From Lacinutrix algicola (lineage in GTDB: Bacteria; Bacteroidota; Bacteroidia; Flavobacteriales; Flavobacteriaceae), in NCBI RefSeq assembly GCF_001418085.1, contig NZ_LIQH01000044.1, forward strand, positions 1 through 64,000: 64,000 bases of DNA, in the 5' to 3' direction. A program made the translations under genes and the position numbers. The notes beneath the pieces are model-generated. The model had not been told where the DNA came from, made no database searches, and saw only the letters and a program-made list of their open reading frames with translations. This document shows, in pieces, positions 45,612-54,832 of this stretch (within the stretch, counting starts at the first letter, position 1; the number at the start of each line of letters is the position of its first letter).

Positions 45612-45983
45612 TTAAGGCTTTATACTTAGCTTTTTTTTTAGTTCATTAACTGATTTATAGCCAAGATCTTCAGCAGCTACTTCCAGATAACAATCCTGGA
45701 CCATAGCATCGAGATCCTTTTTAAGTAGTAGTTTTTTAAGTTGTTCAACCTCTTTTTGAAGTGCTTTAATTCTAGATATTTCGTCTTTTGTTTCCACTTT
45801 TACTCTGGTGTTCATTAAGTCTTTACGATTATACTTTTTAATCCACACATTTACTGTTGTAGGTGCAATAGAGTAGAGTTTACAAAGTTCACTCTTTGTG
45901 TGTTTTCCGATTGTAAGTTCGGCTAAGATTTTTAATTTAAAAGGTTCACTGTAACGTCTAATTACTTTGTCATTTCTATACAT
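45612..45983 (-). CDS. IS3-family orfA (copy 5)
   Basis: Identical to copy 2; A9 frameshift run intact. Confidence 0.92.
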   Translation of the reverse strand: MYRNDKVIRRYSEPFKLKILAELTIGKHTKSELCKLYSIAPTTVNVWIKKYNRKDLMNTRVKVETKDEISRIKALQKEVEQLKKLLLKKDLDAMVQDCYLEVAAEDLGYKSVNELKKKLSIKP

Positions 45984-46033
45984 AATGTTTAAAATTATGT
46001 AGCCTTATTTCAGGACGGGTCAAGCTTGCACCT

Positions 46034-46158
46034 AACGTGATTGTGTATGGTTAGTTGCGTGGTTAAGCACGTAATTTAGCAAATAAATCACATATAGAAT
46101 ATTCCGCAGGAATGTTCGTAAGTCGGCAGTGACCAAGCAATTAATTATACACGGTGTT
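46034..46158 (-). repeat. attC-like site 47 (class B)
   Basis: GTT arm GTTGTAAAAC pairs 10/10 with 47041. Confidence 0.88.
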
Positions 46159-46170
46159 GTAAAACGTTTT

Positions 46171-47019
46171 TTATTCAATTCCAATTACTATCGGAATTCG
46201 TGATTTAACTTCTTTTTCATTTACACAAGCAGGATACCATTCTGTGAATTCAATCAATAATTCTTTAACTTGATTTTGCGTTTCATTATCTAAATGCCCA
46301 AATTCTCCTGTTAGCCTAAAAGGCTCTCTTTCAATTTTTCCATTTTTATTGATTACGACAAATGCTCTTAATCTTTTAGGTTTATATCCTTTCAGTTCTT
46401 TTATTTTTTTGGTCAGAACTTTGTAGTTAGATTTCAATGAGGGCATTTTATCAGGTCGCAAGTAAACTCCGTTTTCGTTGGTTATTCCATAAAATATTTT
46501 GTTTTGCTCCAAAGCCCATAAGTATTCAGTCGAAGTTTTGTCAGCTTCTTTAAAAGACTTAAATTTTCCTTTAAAAGTATCAGTTTTTGTCAAAGAGTCG
46601 TTATAAAAGTGTTGAATTTCTAATACGTAATTTCCACGTAATCCGTTTATTTTTTTAAATGGGTTTTGGTTTAAGGTCAATTCTACATTTTTTACTTTAT
46701 AAGTTCTTGTGTTATCTAAATCTATTACATCAGTCCAATAATTGTATTTTGTCTCGATTATTTCCAAACTCTTGTTAATCTTGAATGAAATGTCATTTCC
46801 AGTAAAACCAGAACTATAACTGTTTTTTATTTCTAATGCCGAGTTTGATTTGAATTCAATTTTTAGACTTTCATAGTCATTTTTAGGATTTCCAATATCA
46901 TCGAATCGATTGAATTCATCCTTGATTTCATATTTCACAGCATTTTGGTCAATCGTAACTTTTTCTTGTCCGAAAGCAAAATTTGTGATTAAAATCAGTA
47001 TGATAAATTGTATTCTCAA
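46171..47019 (-). CDS. Exported protein with TonB-C-terminal-like end
   Basis: About 282 residues; the TTG start at 47019 (TTG AGA ATA) keeps a normal signal peptide (IQFIILILITNFAFGQEK), while the ATG at 47079 would begin inside the attC-like site. The last 90 residues (RAFVVINKNGKIEREPFRLTGEFG...IEFTEWYPACVNEKEVKSRIPIVIGIE) resemble the C-terminal domain of TonB-like proteins, where W-x-PA-x-N precedes a strand. The middle is not recognised. Single-gene cassette. Confidence 0.62.
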   Translation of the reverse strand: MRIQFIILILITNFAFGQEKVTIDQNAVKYEIKDEFNRFDDIGNPKNDYESLKIEFKSNSALEIKNSYSSGFTGNDISFKINKSLEIIETKYNYWTDVIDLDNTRTYKVKNVELTLNQNPFKKINGLRGNYVLEIQHFYNDSLTKTDTFKGKFKSFKEADKTSTEYLWALEQNKIFYGITNENGVYLRPDKMPSLKSNYKVLTKKIKELKGYKPKRLRAFVVINKNGKIEREPFRLTGEFGHLDNETQNQVKELLIEFTEWYPACVNEKEVKSRIPIVIGIE

Positions 47020-47040
47020 TGTATGTCTTAAATGTTTTAC

Positions 47041-47227
47041 AACGTTTAGTATAAGGAACGTAGGGCAGGTGATAAGCACTACATTTCGAGTTTAACACTT
47101 AGCCAAATATAATATTTTGTATTTATCTTTTTTATTGAAAATGTCAAATTTTATATTTGGCGGACTTTGTAAATAGACACAAGACTTTGGAGTTAGCTCA
47201 AATGCCCTATGTTTTTTATACATTGTT
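47041..47227 (-). repeat. attC-like site 48 (class C, long)
   Basis: 187 bp. GTT arm GTTGTATGCA pairs 10/10 with 47738. Confidence 0.83.
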
Positions 47228-47235
47228 GTATGCAG

Positions 47236-47709
47236 TTATTTTTTCCATTTATAATTTTCCAATTCAATTGCTTCATCAAAATATTCTTTAAATTTATCCG
47301 ACATTTTCTTTTCAGTAAATTTTACAATCGTGTAAGAACTGTCCCAAGCAATTATTTCAATTATTGAATTCTCAACTTGTAAATTTCCGTTTTTCCATAT
47401 TTCTTCATTTCCCTCTGCGTAAGGAAATTCAATTCGGTCAGTTTTTAATTCCGCATTTTTGTCAATTCCAGAAAAAGCTCCCCAAACAATTTGAGTATCA
47501 GTTTCACAAATTTTTTTCATTTCTTGAGATGAAATGATAAACCAATATTTTTCGTGATTAATTGGCAGTTTTTCCATTTCAGATGTATTTATTTCTAAAT
47601 CCGAAATTAACCATTTCAAATTCTGAATATCATTTTCAATTGGTTTGAGTAGGATATTCAAATTCGTATGATACTGTAATTTGCTTTTATTTCTTAATAT
47701 CCAATTCAA
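47236..47709 (-). CDS. Soluble cassette protein of unknown function
   Basis: 157 residues, TTG start, aromatic-rich (INHEKYWFIISSQEMKKICETDTQIVWGAFSGIDKN; EYFDEAIELENYKWKK). No signal peptide, no family recognised; its length and style fit small stress or immunity-type proteins. Single-gene cassette. Confidence 0.65.
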   Translation of the reverse strand: MNWILRNKSKLQYHTNLNILLKPIENDIQNLKWLISDLEINTSEMEKLPINHEKYWFIISSQEMKKICETDTQIVWGAFSGIDKNAELKTDRIEFPYAEGNEEIWKNGNLQVENSIIEIIAWDSSYTIVKFTEKKMSDKFKEYFDEAIELENYKWKK

Positions 47710-47737
47710 TTTTCAAGAGTTCGTTTTAATTGCATAC

Positions 47738-47861
47738 AACGTTTATGTATAAGAATAGTTGCGGGTTTGTATGCGAGGATTTTCCGAAGGAAAATCAGAC
47801 GTTACAAACACGCAACGCCCTTTGATTTAGCACTAAACCGCAATTATTTTTATACGGTGTT
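47738..47861 (-). repeat. attC-like site 49 (class A1)
   Basis: GTT arm GTTGTAAGCA pairs 10/10 with 48274. Confidence 0.89.
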
Positions 47862-47888
47862 GTAAGCAGTTTTCTATCAGTTTATATT

Positions 47889-48227
47889 TTATTCAGAAAT
47901 TGGTTTTTCCAAAATCAGCTCACTATTTTGAAAAGAATTGTCCGAATAAATGACTTTAAATTTGTCTCCAATATTTATTAATTCCTTTTTTATTGTCAAT
48001 TTTTGAGTGTCATTATAAGTTTTGTTATTTACTTTATAATCATAATGAATGAAATAACCTCGACTTGTCCGATGTTCTATTTCCGTAATAATTCCGATTG
48101 TGTTTTTTGAGTTTTTTAATTCATTTTTATCCGAAATACTTTTATAAAATCCGAAAGAAATAGCCATTAGTACAATCAGAATCAAAGTCAGAAACTGCCA
48201 CTTATTATTTTTTATTTTCGATGTCAA
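47889..48227 (-). CDS. Single-span protein with DUF3592-like domain
   Basis: 112 residues: one membrane helix (FLTLILIVLMAISFGFYKS) followed by GIITEIEHRTSRGYFIHYDYKVNNKTYNDTQKLTIKKELINIGDKFKVIYSDNSFQNSEL, the same beta-domain pattern seen in the cassette at 37330. Function unknown. Confidence 0.68.
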   Translation of the reverse strand: MTSKIKNNKWQFLTLILIVLMAISFGFYKSISDKNELKNSKNTIGIITEIEHRTSRGYFIHYDYKVNNKTYNDTQKLTIKKELINIGDKFKVIYSDNSFQNSELILEKPISE

Positions 48228-48273
48228 TTTTTCTCTTTATATTTTAGTTCGTAACGTTTCTCAAATTGCTTAC

Positions 48274-48400
48274 AACGTGTTTGTGTAATGAAAGTTGCGA
48301 TTTTTGTGAACGAGGAATTTCCAACGGAAATTCAGAAGTTTGCAAAAATGCAACAACTTTTAGTTAAGCACTAATTTAGCAATTTTTTTTACACGGTGTT
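48274..48400 (-). repeat. attC-like site 50 (class A1)
   Basis: Centre GAATTTCC/GGAAATTC with loop AAC. GTT arm GTTGGCAACT, partner at 49029 (9/10). Confidence 0.87.
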
Positions 48401-49000
48401 GGCAACTGCTTTTTTCAACACAATTTCATATTTCAATTCTTCTTTTCCTGTATTACAATTTAGTTCAAAAATTCCACCTTTTTTATTTTTCATTTCCCAT
48501 AAAACAGATGGAATATTTTCTTTAATAACTTCAATATTCAGATTTTTAGAATTCACAAAAATTAAATTTGTTTCAGCAGTTTTAATTGAATTCCATTTTT
48601 GAAGAAAAAAACCATTTTCAGTTTTAAAAAACCAATTCCCATAAATTTCATTTTCCACATTCTCAATTTTTGGCTCAGTCTTTATTTTAATATATTCAGG
48701 TCCAAATCGGATTTCGTCTATTAGTTTTTGATAAATTATAATTTCGCCATTACTTGAAAGTACATTCCAATTGTTCTTCGCTATTTCTCTCAAATTGATT
48801 TCATTATTTGACGTTTCCTTTTCATCTTTTCCAAATAATTTTTGATAAAATGAAGCTAATATTAAAAACAAAAAAAAGAAAATTCCATATATAATTATAA
48901 AGGGAGCTTTTATTATTCCAAATAATTTTGACAATTCAGATTGATTGTCAATCTCAATTGGATTTTTTGTTCTTCCTTTAAATTTTATTTCAGAATTCAA
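48389..49000 (-). CDS. Membrane-anchored cassette protein of unknown function
   Basis: 203 residues: one membrane helix (APFIIIYGIFFFLFLILASFY) after a 30-residue charged N-terminus, then a soluble beta-rich domain (NWNVLSSNGEIIIYQKLIDEIRFGPEYIKIKTEP; WFFKTENGFFLQKWNSI). The ORF has no stop before the junction: its tail KAVANTV is written by the attC-like site and stops in the GTGTAA box. Single-gene cassette. Confidence 0.68.
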   Translation of the reverse strand: MNSEIKFKGRTKNPIEIDNQSELSKLFGIIKAPFIIIYGIFFFLFLILASFYQKLFGKDEKETSNNEINLREIAKNNWNVLSSNGEIIIYQKLIDEIRFGPEYIKIKTEPKIENVENEIYGNWFFKTENGFFLQKWNSIKTAETNLIFVNSKNLNIEVIKENIPSVLWEMKNKKGGIFELNCNTGKEELKYEIVLKKAVANTV

Positions 49001-49028
49001 TTTGGAGTTCAGTTTTTGGTTGTTGCCA

Positions 49029-49151
49029 ACGTGTTTGTATAAGAATAGTTGCGGGTTTGTATGCGAGGATTTTCCGAAGGAAAATCAGACGTTAAAAACC
49101 CGCAACGACCTTTGATTAAGCACTAAACCGCAATTATTTTTATACGGTGTT
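49029..49151 (-). repeat. attC-like site 51 (class A1)
   Basis: GTT arm GTTGTATGCA pairs 10/10 with 50981 across IS copy 6. Confidence 0.88.
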
Positions 49152-49661
49152 GTATGCAGGCTTTTCATTCAGTAATTCAATTATTTTCGGTTGTATTATC
49201 CATATTCCAATTGGAAACATCCAAAATCCTAACATATACCAACCATATCCTTCTTTTTTATCTCTCAACGTTGTTATACATCTTGAAAGAAAATAGATTG
49301 TGTGAATCATTGAATACATTAAAATCAAATGCAAAGGAATAATTACCCAAGCTTTCCAGCCATATTCCGCAATATTTTCATTATTTATTTCATATCCGCC
49401 TCCAGAAGCAAAAACAATTATCAAATAAATAATAACAAAAGCTATTTGAATTTTAAATCGTTTTAGGTTTAATATGGATTTGTCATTCAGCTTATTGTAT
49501 AATTTTTCTCCAACTCCTAAAGTCCAATAAGTGAATAACAATGACCAAATTATCATTAATATTATTCCGATTATTGATTCAGAGAAAATCGAGAGAACGA
49601 TTATAGATAAAAATATTATCCAAGGTTTTATTGTCAGTATTTTATTCAATTGGTTTTTCAT
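49140..49661 (-). CDS. Multi-spanning membrane protein of unknown function
   Basis: 173 residues with four to five helices (PWIIFLSIIVLSIFS, IIGIILMIIWSLLFTYWTLGV, FKIQIAFVIIYLIIVFASGGG, AWVIIPLHLILMYSMIHTIYFL, WYMLGFWMFPIGIWII). The tail PAYNTV is encoded by the attC-like site, stopping in the GTATAA box. IS copy 6 lies 8 bp upstream of its ATG. Confidence 0.68.
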   Translation of the reverse strand: MKNQLNKILTIKPWIIFLSIIVLSIFSESIIGIILMIIWSLLFTYWTLGVGEKLYNKLNDKSILNLKRFKIQIAFVIIYLIIVFASGGGYEINNENIAEYGWKAWVIIPLHLILMYSMIHTIYFLSRCITTLRDKKEGYGWYMLGFWMFPIGIWIIQPKIIELLNEKPAYNTV

Positions 49662-49707
49662 TTTTCAGCTGTCTTGTCCTGAAATATGGCTACAGGTTAA
49701 AATTGAA

Positions 49708-50523
49708 TTAAGCTGATAATTTATATACCATATTAGGTGTTTTATAATCTAAAGATAAATGTAATCTTACTTCATTGTATAAATTAATCGCATTTTTTGC
49801 AGCTCTCTTAGCGTGACTCACGTTATCAAAGGTCTGGTCTAAATAAAATTCATCTTTTAAAATTCCATTTACACGTTCTGCCATTGCATTTTCGTAACAA
49901 TGATTTTCTTCGGTCATACTAATATCTATCTTTTTTCTTTTGAGTATTTGTGTGTATACATTGCTACAATACTGTATTCCTCTGTCCGAATGATGAATAA
50001 GTTGTTTAATGCTTTTAGCTTGATAAATGGCCTTATTTAGCGCTCTCACACATCCTTTAAGTTCCAAGCTATCACTAATATCATAACCAACTATTTTCCT
50101 GGAATGCATATCTGTTATTAAAGCCAGGTAGCAAAAACCCTTTATGGTTCTAATGTATGTGATATCAGATACCCAAACTTGGTTAGCTCTAGTAACTTCT
50201 AAGTCTTTTATGATGTTATTATATTTATAAAAACGATGATAAGAGTTCGTAGTTCTAGCACTGGTTTTCCTTCTAAGTGTCAGCATTTGATTTTTTCTAA
50301 GCACATTAAATAAAGTATCTCTACCAACTTTAATATTGGCTTTATTAAAATCTGCATTTAATGATTTTACAAGTTTTCTCACGCCTTCTCTAGGAAGGGA
50401 TTTGCGTCTTTTTCTAACGATATTAATAATCTGTAGTTCTAGGTTTAAACGCTTATCAGCTCTGTTTTTATGCTTGTAATAAGCATTACGTTTAAGTCCA
50501 AAACAATGGGTTATAGTTGTCAA
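49708..50523 (-). CDS. IS3-family transposase orfB (copy 6)
   Basis: Identical to copy 2; D-D-E intact. Confidence 0.92.
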   Translation of the reverse strand: MTTITHCFGLKRNAYYKHKNRADKRLNLELQIINIVRKRRKSLPREGVRKLVKSLNADFNKANIKVGRDTLFNVLRKNQMLTLRRKTSARTTNSYHRFYKYNNIIKDLEVTRANQVWVSDITYIRTIKGFCYLALITDMHSRKIVGYDISDSLELKGCVRALNKAIYQAKSIKQLIHHSDRGIQYCSNVYTQILKRKKIDISMTEENHCYENAMAERVNGILKDEFYLDQTFDNVSHAKRAAKNAINLYNEVRLHLSLDYKTPNMVYKLSA

Positions 50524-50558
50524 AGTAGCAAATCCCTTAGATATCTTTTTGGCTTTAC

Positions 50559-50930
50559 TTAAGGCTTTATACTTAGCTTTTTTTTTAGTTCATTAACTGA
50601 TTTATAGCCAAGATCTTCAGCAGCTACTTCCAGATAACAATCCTGGACCATAGCATCGAGATCCTTTTTAAGTAGTAGTTTTTTAAGTTGTTCAACCTCT
50701 TTTTGAAGTGCTTTAATTCTAGATATTTCGTCTTTTGTTTCCACTTTTACTCTGGTGTTCATTAAGTCTTTACGATTATACTTTTTAATCCACACATTTA
50801 CTGTTGTAGGTGCAATAGAGTAGAGTTTACAAAGTTCACTCTTTGTGTGTTTTCCGATTGTAAGTTCGGCTAAGATTTTTAATTTAAAAGGTTCACTGTA
50901 ACGTCTAATTACTTTGTCATTTCTATACAT
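50559..50930 (-). CDS. IS3-family orfA (copy 6)
   Basis: Identical to copy 2; A9 run intact. Confidence 0.92.
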   Translation of the reverse strand: MYRNDKVIRRYSEPFKLKILAELTIGKHTKSELCKLYSIAPTTVNVWIKKYNRKDLMNTRVKVETKDEISRIKALQKEVEQLKKLLLKKDLDAMVQDCYLEVAAEDLGYKSVNELKKKLSIKP

Positions 50931-50980
50931 AATGTTTAAAATTATGTAGCCTTATTTCAGGACGGGTCAAGCTTGCATAC

Positions 50981-51106
50981 AACGTTGTTGTATATGGTTT
51001 GTTGCGTGTTTCAAGCAACTAATTTAGTAAATAATTACCGACCAAGAAAGTCCGCGAGGACTTTCGAAAGTAGGCAAGAAGCCAGCAATAAATTATATAC
51101 GGTGTT
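50981..51106 (-). repeat. attC-like site 52 (class B)
   Basis: GTT arm GTTAGTGGCA pairs 10/10 with 52388. Confidence 0.88.
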
Positions 51107-51117
51107 AGTGGCAGTTT

Positions 51118-52359
51118 TTATTCAGACGTTGATATTATAATCTTTTCTGCAATAAATTTTAACATTGGTATTTGATTTTTTACAACATCCATACTTGTTT
51201 TAGAATATGGTATAAAACGATCATTTCTTTCGTGTCTATCAGAAGAATGTACAAGAGCATTTCTTACTGCCTTAATATGTTTTGATATAGGTCCAAAAAT
51301 GTGTCCAGATTGTAAGTTTGTTCCATTTATATCAGTCCCAAACACTGTTTTTTTCTTAGTATATAAATTTATTCCAATAAATGTTTCATATTCCTTGATG
51401 AACTCTATTAGTTCATCTTCATTAATATATTTTATTAAAACACTTTTTAACATTTCGGTTTCGTCATTCTCAGTCTTATGAGAATTCATATCTTTTATTA
51501 ATTTGTCCAAATCTTTTGATGTAGTTCTAAATTTAGGGTCATTAATTCTTCGGGAAAGTTTTTGATATAAATTTTGGTCAGAAACTGATAAAAAGAAATA
51601 TTCAAGAATGTGATAAAATGATAAAAACTTATGTGATTCAAATTCTGTACTTGAAGCTAATTGATAAAATTTTAATAAATGAGGATTAATCTTAACTCTT
51701 GGTATATTAAAACTATTACTTTTCTGTATCTCAAATACATTTTCTTTTTGTTCTCTAAATCTGCGTCTTTTAGGAAAAAACTCAATTACTTTAATTGTAG
51801 TTTGTTTAAGTGAAGAAAATGAAAATATGCAAGAGTCAATTATATGATTAGTAAATTTTAAATTATCTACAGCAGAGCTTTGATTAGAGTTGTAAATTTT
51901 GATTGTAAAAAGCCTTTTAGTAAGTTGAATGAAATCATTGTCTCCTCTCATTCTGAATCTTTCGAGGAAATAATTCAAAAAGTTTTCATTTTCAAGTTTA
52001 CTCCAAGCATAATTATCAGAGCAATTGTCAATGGTAGCAAATAATTCAGATTCATTTTTTGTTCCGAAAACGTATTCTTCATCTCTCCAAAATACAGGTC
52101 GTGAGTTAATTGGATTGATAACATCTATCAATTCTTCTCTATAATTTTTTGATATTAGGGTTGTTTCAAAATGAAGGTTTTCAAATTCATTCTTATTTTC
52201 CAAATATTTTTTTAACGAAACTAAGTTTTCTTCCGTAAAATTAACTACTAAAAATGATCTTCGTTTAAATTTAATCGAACTTTCAGTTTCTTCTTCGACT
52301 TCAAGTTTCTGTTCTAAAAATATCGTTTTTAAATAGTCCTTTTCTGTATTATAATTCAT
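51118..52359 (-). CDS. HEPN-like protein, candidate defence RNase
   Basis: 413 residues, no signal peptide. The C-terminal 180 residues are helical and include FLSFYHILEYFFLSV and AVRNALVHSSDRHERNDRFIPYS; RNALVH fits the R-x4-H signature of HEPN RNases, and the surrounding layout (two long helices then R-x4-H) is that of ApeA-type and related HEPN proteins. The N-terminal 200 residues are not recognised and may be the sensor. A stand-alone HEPN protein on a mobile cassette suggests an abortive-infection role; this is an inference. Confidence 0.6.
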   Translation of the reverse strand: MNYNTEKDYLKTIFLEQKLEVEEETESSIKFKRRSFLVVNFTEENLVSLKKYLENKNEFENLHFETTLISKNYREELIDVINPINSRPVFWRDEEYVFGTKNESELFATIDNCSDNYAWSKLENENFLNYFLERFRMRGDNDFIQLTKRLFTIKIYNSNQSSAVDNLKFTNHIIDSCIFSFSSLKQTTIKVIEFFPKRRRFREQKENVFEIQKSNSFNIPRVKINPHLLKFYQLASSTEFESHKFLSFYHILEYFFLSVSDQNLYQKLSRRINDPKFRTTSKDLDKLIKDMNSHKTENDETEMLKSVLIKYINEDELIEFIKEYETFIGINLYTKKKTVFGTDINGTNLQSGHIFGPISKHIKAVRNALVHSSDRHERNDRFIPYSKTSMDVVKNQIPMLKFIAEKIIISTSE

Positions 52360-52387
52360 TACGTAAAGTTGATTTTAAATTGCCACT

Positions 52388-52512
52388 AACGTTGTTGTGT
52401 ATGATTAGTTGCGTTGTTTAAACAGTGAATTTACTAAATAAAGCACGAACGGCGAAATTCCGAAGGAATTTCCCAAGTGAGCTAAAACCAGCAATTAATT
52501 ATACACGGTGTT
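52388..52512 (-). repeat. attC-like site 53 (class B)
   Basis: GTT arm GTTCTACGCA pairs 10/10 with 53115. The C after GTT departs from the GTTR pattern of all the other sites, yet the self-pairing is kept. Confidence 0.87.
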
Positions 52513-53088
52513 CTACGCAGTTTTTATTTCCGATAATATTTTTCCTTCAGCATTCAGTTCATATTTATAACCTTCCCAATCTATCAATTCAATTCTGTTT
52601 TCGACAATTTTAAATTCCGTTTTTCCGTCTGGATTTACAAAAATATCTCTCGCACTAAAATTCCATTTAGTTTCTCCATTTTTATCAATTCGGCTTATTT
52701 GAATTTCTCCGTGTACAATAAAGTCATCGTCAAATTCATAAATTCCGAAACAAGTTGCAACGTCATATTGATTTTTCCAATTAGCTGATAAATCCGTTAA
52801 ATTCAGAGAATATATTTGGTCAGAACAGCAAATATAAAGTCGGTCATTTTTAATTAAAAACGAATTTTTAGAAATTCCAGTTGCTCCTCCAGATTCCAAT
52901 AATAATGCGCTACACTTTTCAATTCCGTTTTCTGTTATTCGAATTCCGTGTTTTGATGAAGCTTGATATTCCAATTTTTGTCCTAAATCGGCTGGATATT
53001 GTATTTTAAATTTCTGACCATATTCCGCTGAATCCAAATCAGATTCATTTGTTATTTCAATTACGGAATTTTTATATTTTACTATCAT
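52513..53088 (-). CDS. Small beta-propeller-like cassette protein
   Basis: 191 residues, no signal peptide. Blade-like stretches are visible (LYICCSDQIYSLNLTDLSANWKN; FIVHGEIQISRIDKNGETKWNFSARD; RIELIDWEGYKYELNAEGKIL). Similar short PQQ/WD-like proteins occur singly in many flavobacteria. The stop TAG overlaps the cassette core (TTCTACGCA), so the core itself ends the gene. Unknown function. Confidence 0.66.
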   Translation of the reverse strand: MIVKYKNSVIEITNESDLDSAEYGQKFKIQYPADLGQKLEYQASSKHGIRITENGIEKCSALLLESGGATGISKNSFLIKNDRLYICCSDQIYSLNLTDLSANWKNQYDVATCFGIYEFDDDFIVHGEIQISRIDKNGETKWNFSARDIFVNPDGKTEFKIVENRIELIDWEGYKYELNAEGKILSEIKTA

Positions 53089-53114
53089 TTTCTTGGTTTG
53101 GTCAAATTGCGTAG

Positions 53115-53239
53115 AACGTGTTCGTGTATGGCACGTTGTTTTGGTTTAGTACTAAATTAGCAAAAGAAAACGAACCAGAGGGAAATCCGTAGGATTTTCC
53201 GAGTACACACAAAGTAAACAATGGGTTATACACGTTGTT
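53115..53239 (-). repeat. attC-like site 54 (class E)
   Basis: Own variant with GTTCGTGTATGG start and AAATCC/GGATTTT centre, ending TATACACGTTGTT. GTT arm GTTGTACCAC, partner at 55255 GTTGTACACT (7/10), across IS copy 7. Confidence 0.83.
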
Positions 53240-53249
53240 GTACCACGTT

Positions 53250-53942
53250 TTATTTAAAATTTTTATAATTCCGACTCCAATAATCTAACATAAAGTCCCA
53301 TTTTCCATCCCAATATCCTTCATCACGTTTTATAAACTTCACTTGTTCAACTTTATCACCATTAACATTATTTATGTAAATTCCGTTTTCTTGTTCGTTT
53401 CCGCAACCTATTCCACGTATGTTTCCGATTCGTATAGCTTTATAATCAACAATTTTGAATAAGTCACTATCCCAATTATTATCAGCACAACCACTTTTAT
53501 GGTATGAGAAATAATAATCAGTATCTCTTATTTTGAGCGATAAAGGGAATTTAATAAAGTCTTCTACTTTCACAAAAGTATTGTTATCTGAATTAAAAAG
53601 TAATAGTTCTTCTGTTCCAGGAGTATTTGTCAAGTATTCCAATATTAAATCAGAGTTACCATCTTTGTTATAATCACGAAATTCAAATTCTGACGGATTT
53701 TCGTCATGAGTATAAGTTATATTGTTATTTAAATTTTTAACTTCAAAAGTTCCAGGTCTACTAATACAAGCTTCAAATTCTATTTGATTTATCATTTGTT
53801 TTTTACAATCAAAATAAAATTGTTCTTCTTCTATAGTTTTGTCTTGAGCAGGATTAATCGCATCCAATTCTTTACCTTGATATTTACAGGAATTGAATAA
53901 GATGATGAAAATTATAAATGCTATTTCGGGTGTTCTTCTCAA
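53250..53942 (-). CDS. Cassette lipoprotein with VCBS/FG-GAP-like repeat
   Basis: 230 residues. TTG start (TTG AGA AGA) and signal peptide RTPEIAFIIFIILFNSCKYQG with lipobox FNSC. Middle holds a VCBS/FG-GAP-like stretch (EFRDYNKDGNSDLILEYLTNTPGTEELLLFNSDNN) as in integrin-type beta-propeller fragments. IS copy 7 is inserted directly at the start codon, 1 bp before TTGAGA, so the native start context is replaced by the IS end. Confidence 0.7.
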   Translation of the reverse strand: MRRTPEIAFIIFIILFNSCKYQGKELDAINPAQDKTIEEEQFYFDCKKQMINQIEFEACISRPGTFEVKNLNNNITYTHDENPSEFEFRDYNKDGNSDLILEYLTNTPGTEELLLFNSDNNTFVKVEDFIKFPLSLKIRDTDYYFSYHKSGCADNNWDSDLFKIVDYKAIRIGNIRGIGCGNEQENGIYINNVNGDKVEQVKFIKRDEGYWDGKWDFMLDYWSRNYKNFK

Positions 53943-53981
53943 ATGTCTTGTCCTGAAATATGGCTACAGGTTAAAATTGAA

Positions 53982-54797
53982 TTAAGCTGATAATTTATAT
54001 ACCATATTAGGTGTTTTATAATCTAAAGATAAATGTAATCTTACTTCATTGTATAAATTAATCGCATTTTTTGCAGCTCTCTTAGCGTGACTCACGTTAT
54101 CAAAGGTCTGGTCTAAATAAAATTCATCTTTTAAAATTCCATTTACACGTTCTGCCATTGCATTTTCGTAACAATGATTTTCTTCGGTCATACTAATATC
54201 TATCTTTTTTCTTTTGAGTATTTGTGTGTATACATTGCTACAATACTGTATTCCTCTGTCCGAATGATGAATAAGTTGTTTAATGCTTTTAGCTTGATAA
54301 ATGGCCTTATTTAGCGCTCTCACACATCCTTTAAGTTCCAAGCTATCACTAATATCATAACCAACTATTTTCCTGGAATGCATATCTGTTATTAAAGCCA
54401 GGTAGCAAAAACCCTTTATGGTTCTAATGTATGTGATATCAGATACCCAAACTTGGTTAGCTCTAGTAACTTCTAAGTCTTTTATGATGTTATTATATTT
54501 ATAAAAACGATGATAAGAGTTCGTAGTTCTAGCACTGGTTTTCCTTCTAAGTGTCAGCATTTGATTTTTTCTAAGCACATTAAATAAAGTATCTCTACCA
54601 ACTTTAATATTGGCTTTATTAAAATCTGCATTTAATGATTTTACAAGTTTTCTCACGCCTTCTCTAGGAAGGGATTTGCGTCTTTTTCTAACGATATTAA
54701 TAATCTGTAGTTCTAGGTTTAAACGCTTATCAGCTCTGTTTTTATGCTTGTAATAAGCATTACGTTTAAGTCCAAAACAATGGGTTATAGTTGTCAA
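53982..54797 (-). CDS. IS3-family transposase orfB (copy 7)
   Basis: Identical to copy 2; D-D-E intact. Confidence 0.92.
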   Translation of the reverse strand: MTTITHCFGLKRNAYYKHKNRADKRLNLELQIINIVRKRRKSLPREGVRKLVKSLNADFNKANIKVGRDTLFNVLRKNQMLTLRRKTSARTTNSYHRFYKYNNIIKDLEVTRANQVWVSDITYIRTIKGFCYLALITDMHSRKIVGYDISDSLELKGCVRALNKAIYQAKSIKQLIHHSDRGIQYCSNVYTQILKRKKIDISMTEENHCYENAMAERVNGILKDEFYLDQTFDNVSHAKRAAKNAINLYNEVRLHLSLDYKTPNMVYKLSA

Positions 54798-54832
54798 AGT
54801 AGCAAATCCCTTAGATATCTTTTTGGCTTTAC

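Larger units (their letters stand above)
44723..46022 (-). mobile_element. IS3-family element, copy 5
   Basis: 1300 bp, both ORFs intact. Target duplication AGC on both sides: a clean insertion into the AbiE cassette. 11 nt to the AAC at 46034. Confidence 0.95.
49670..50969 (-). mobile_element. IS3-family element, copy 6
   Basis: 1300 bp, both ORFs intact. Target duplication AGC on both sides and cassette ends pairing 10/10: clean insertion. 11 nt to the AAC at 50981. Confidence 0.95.
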
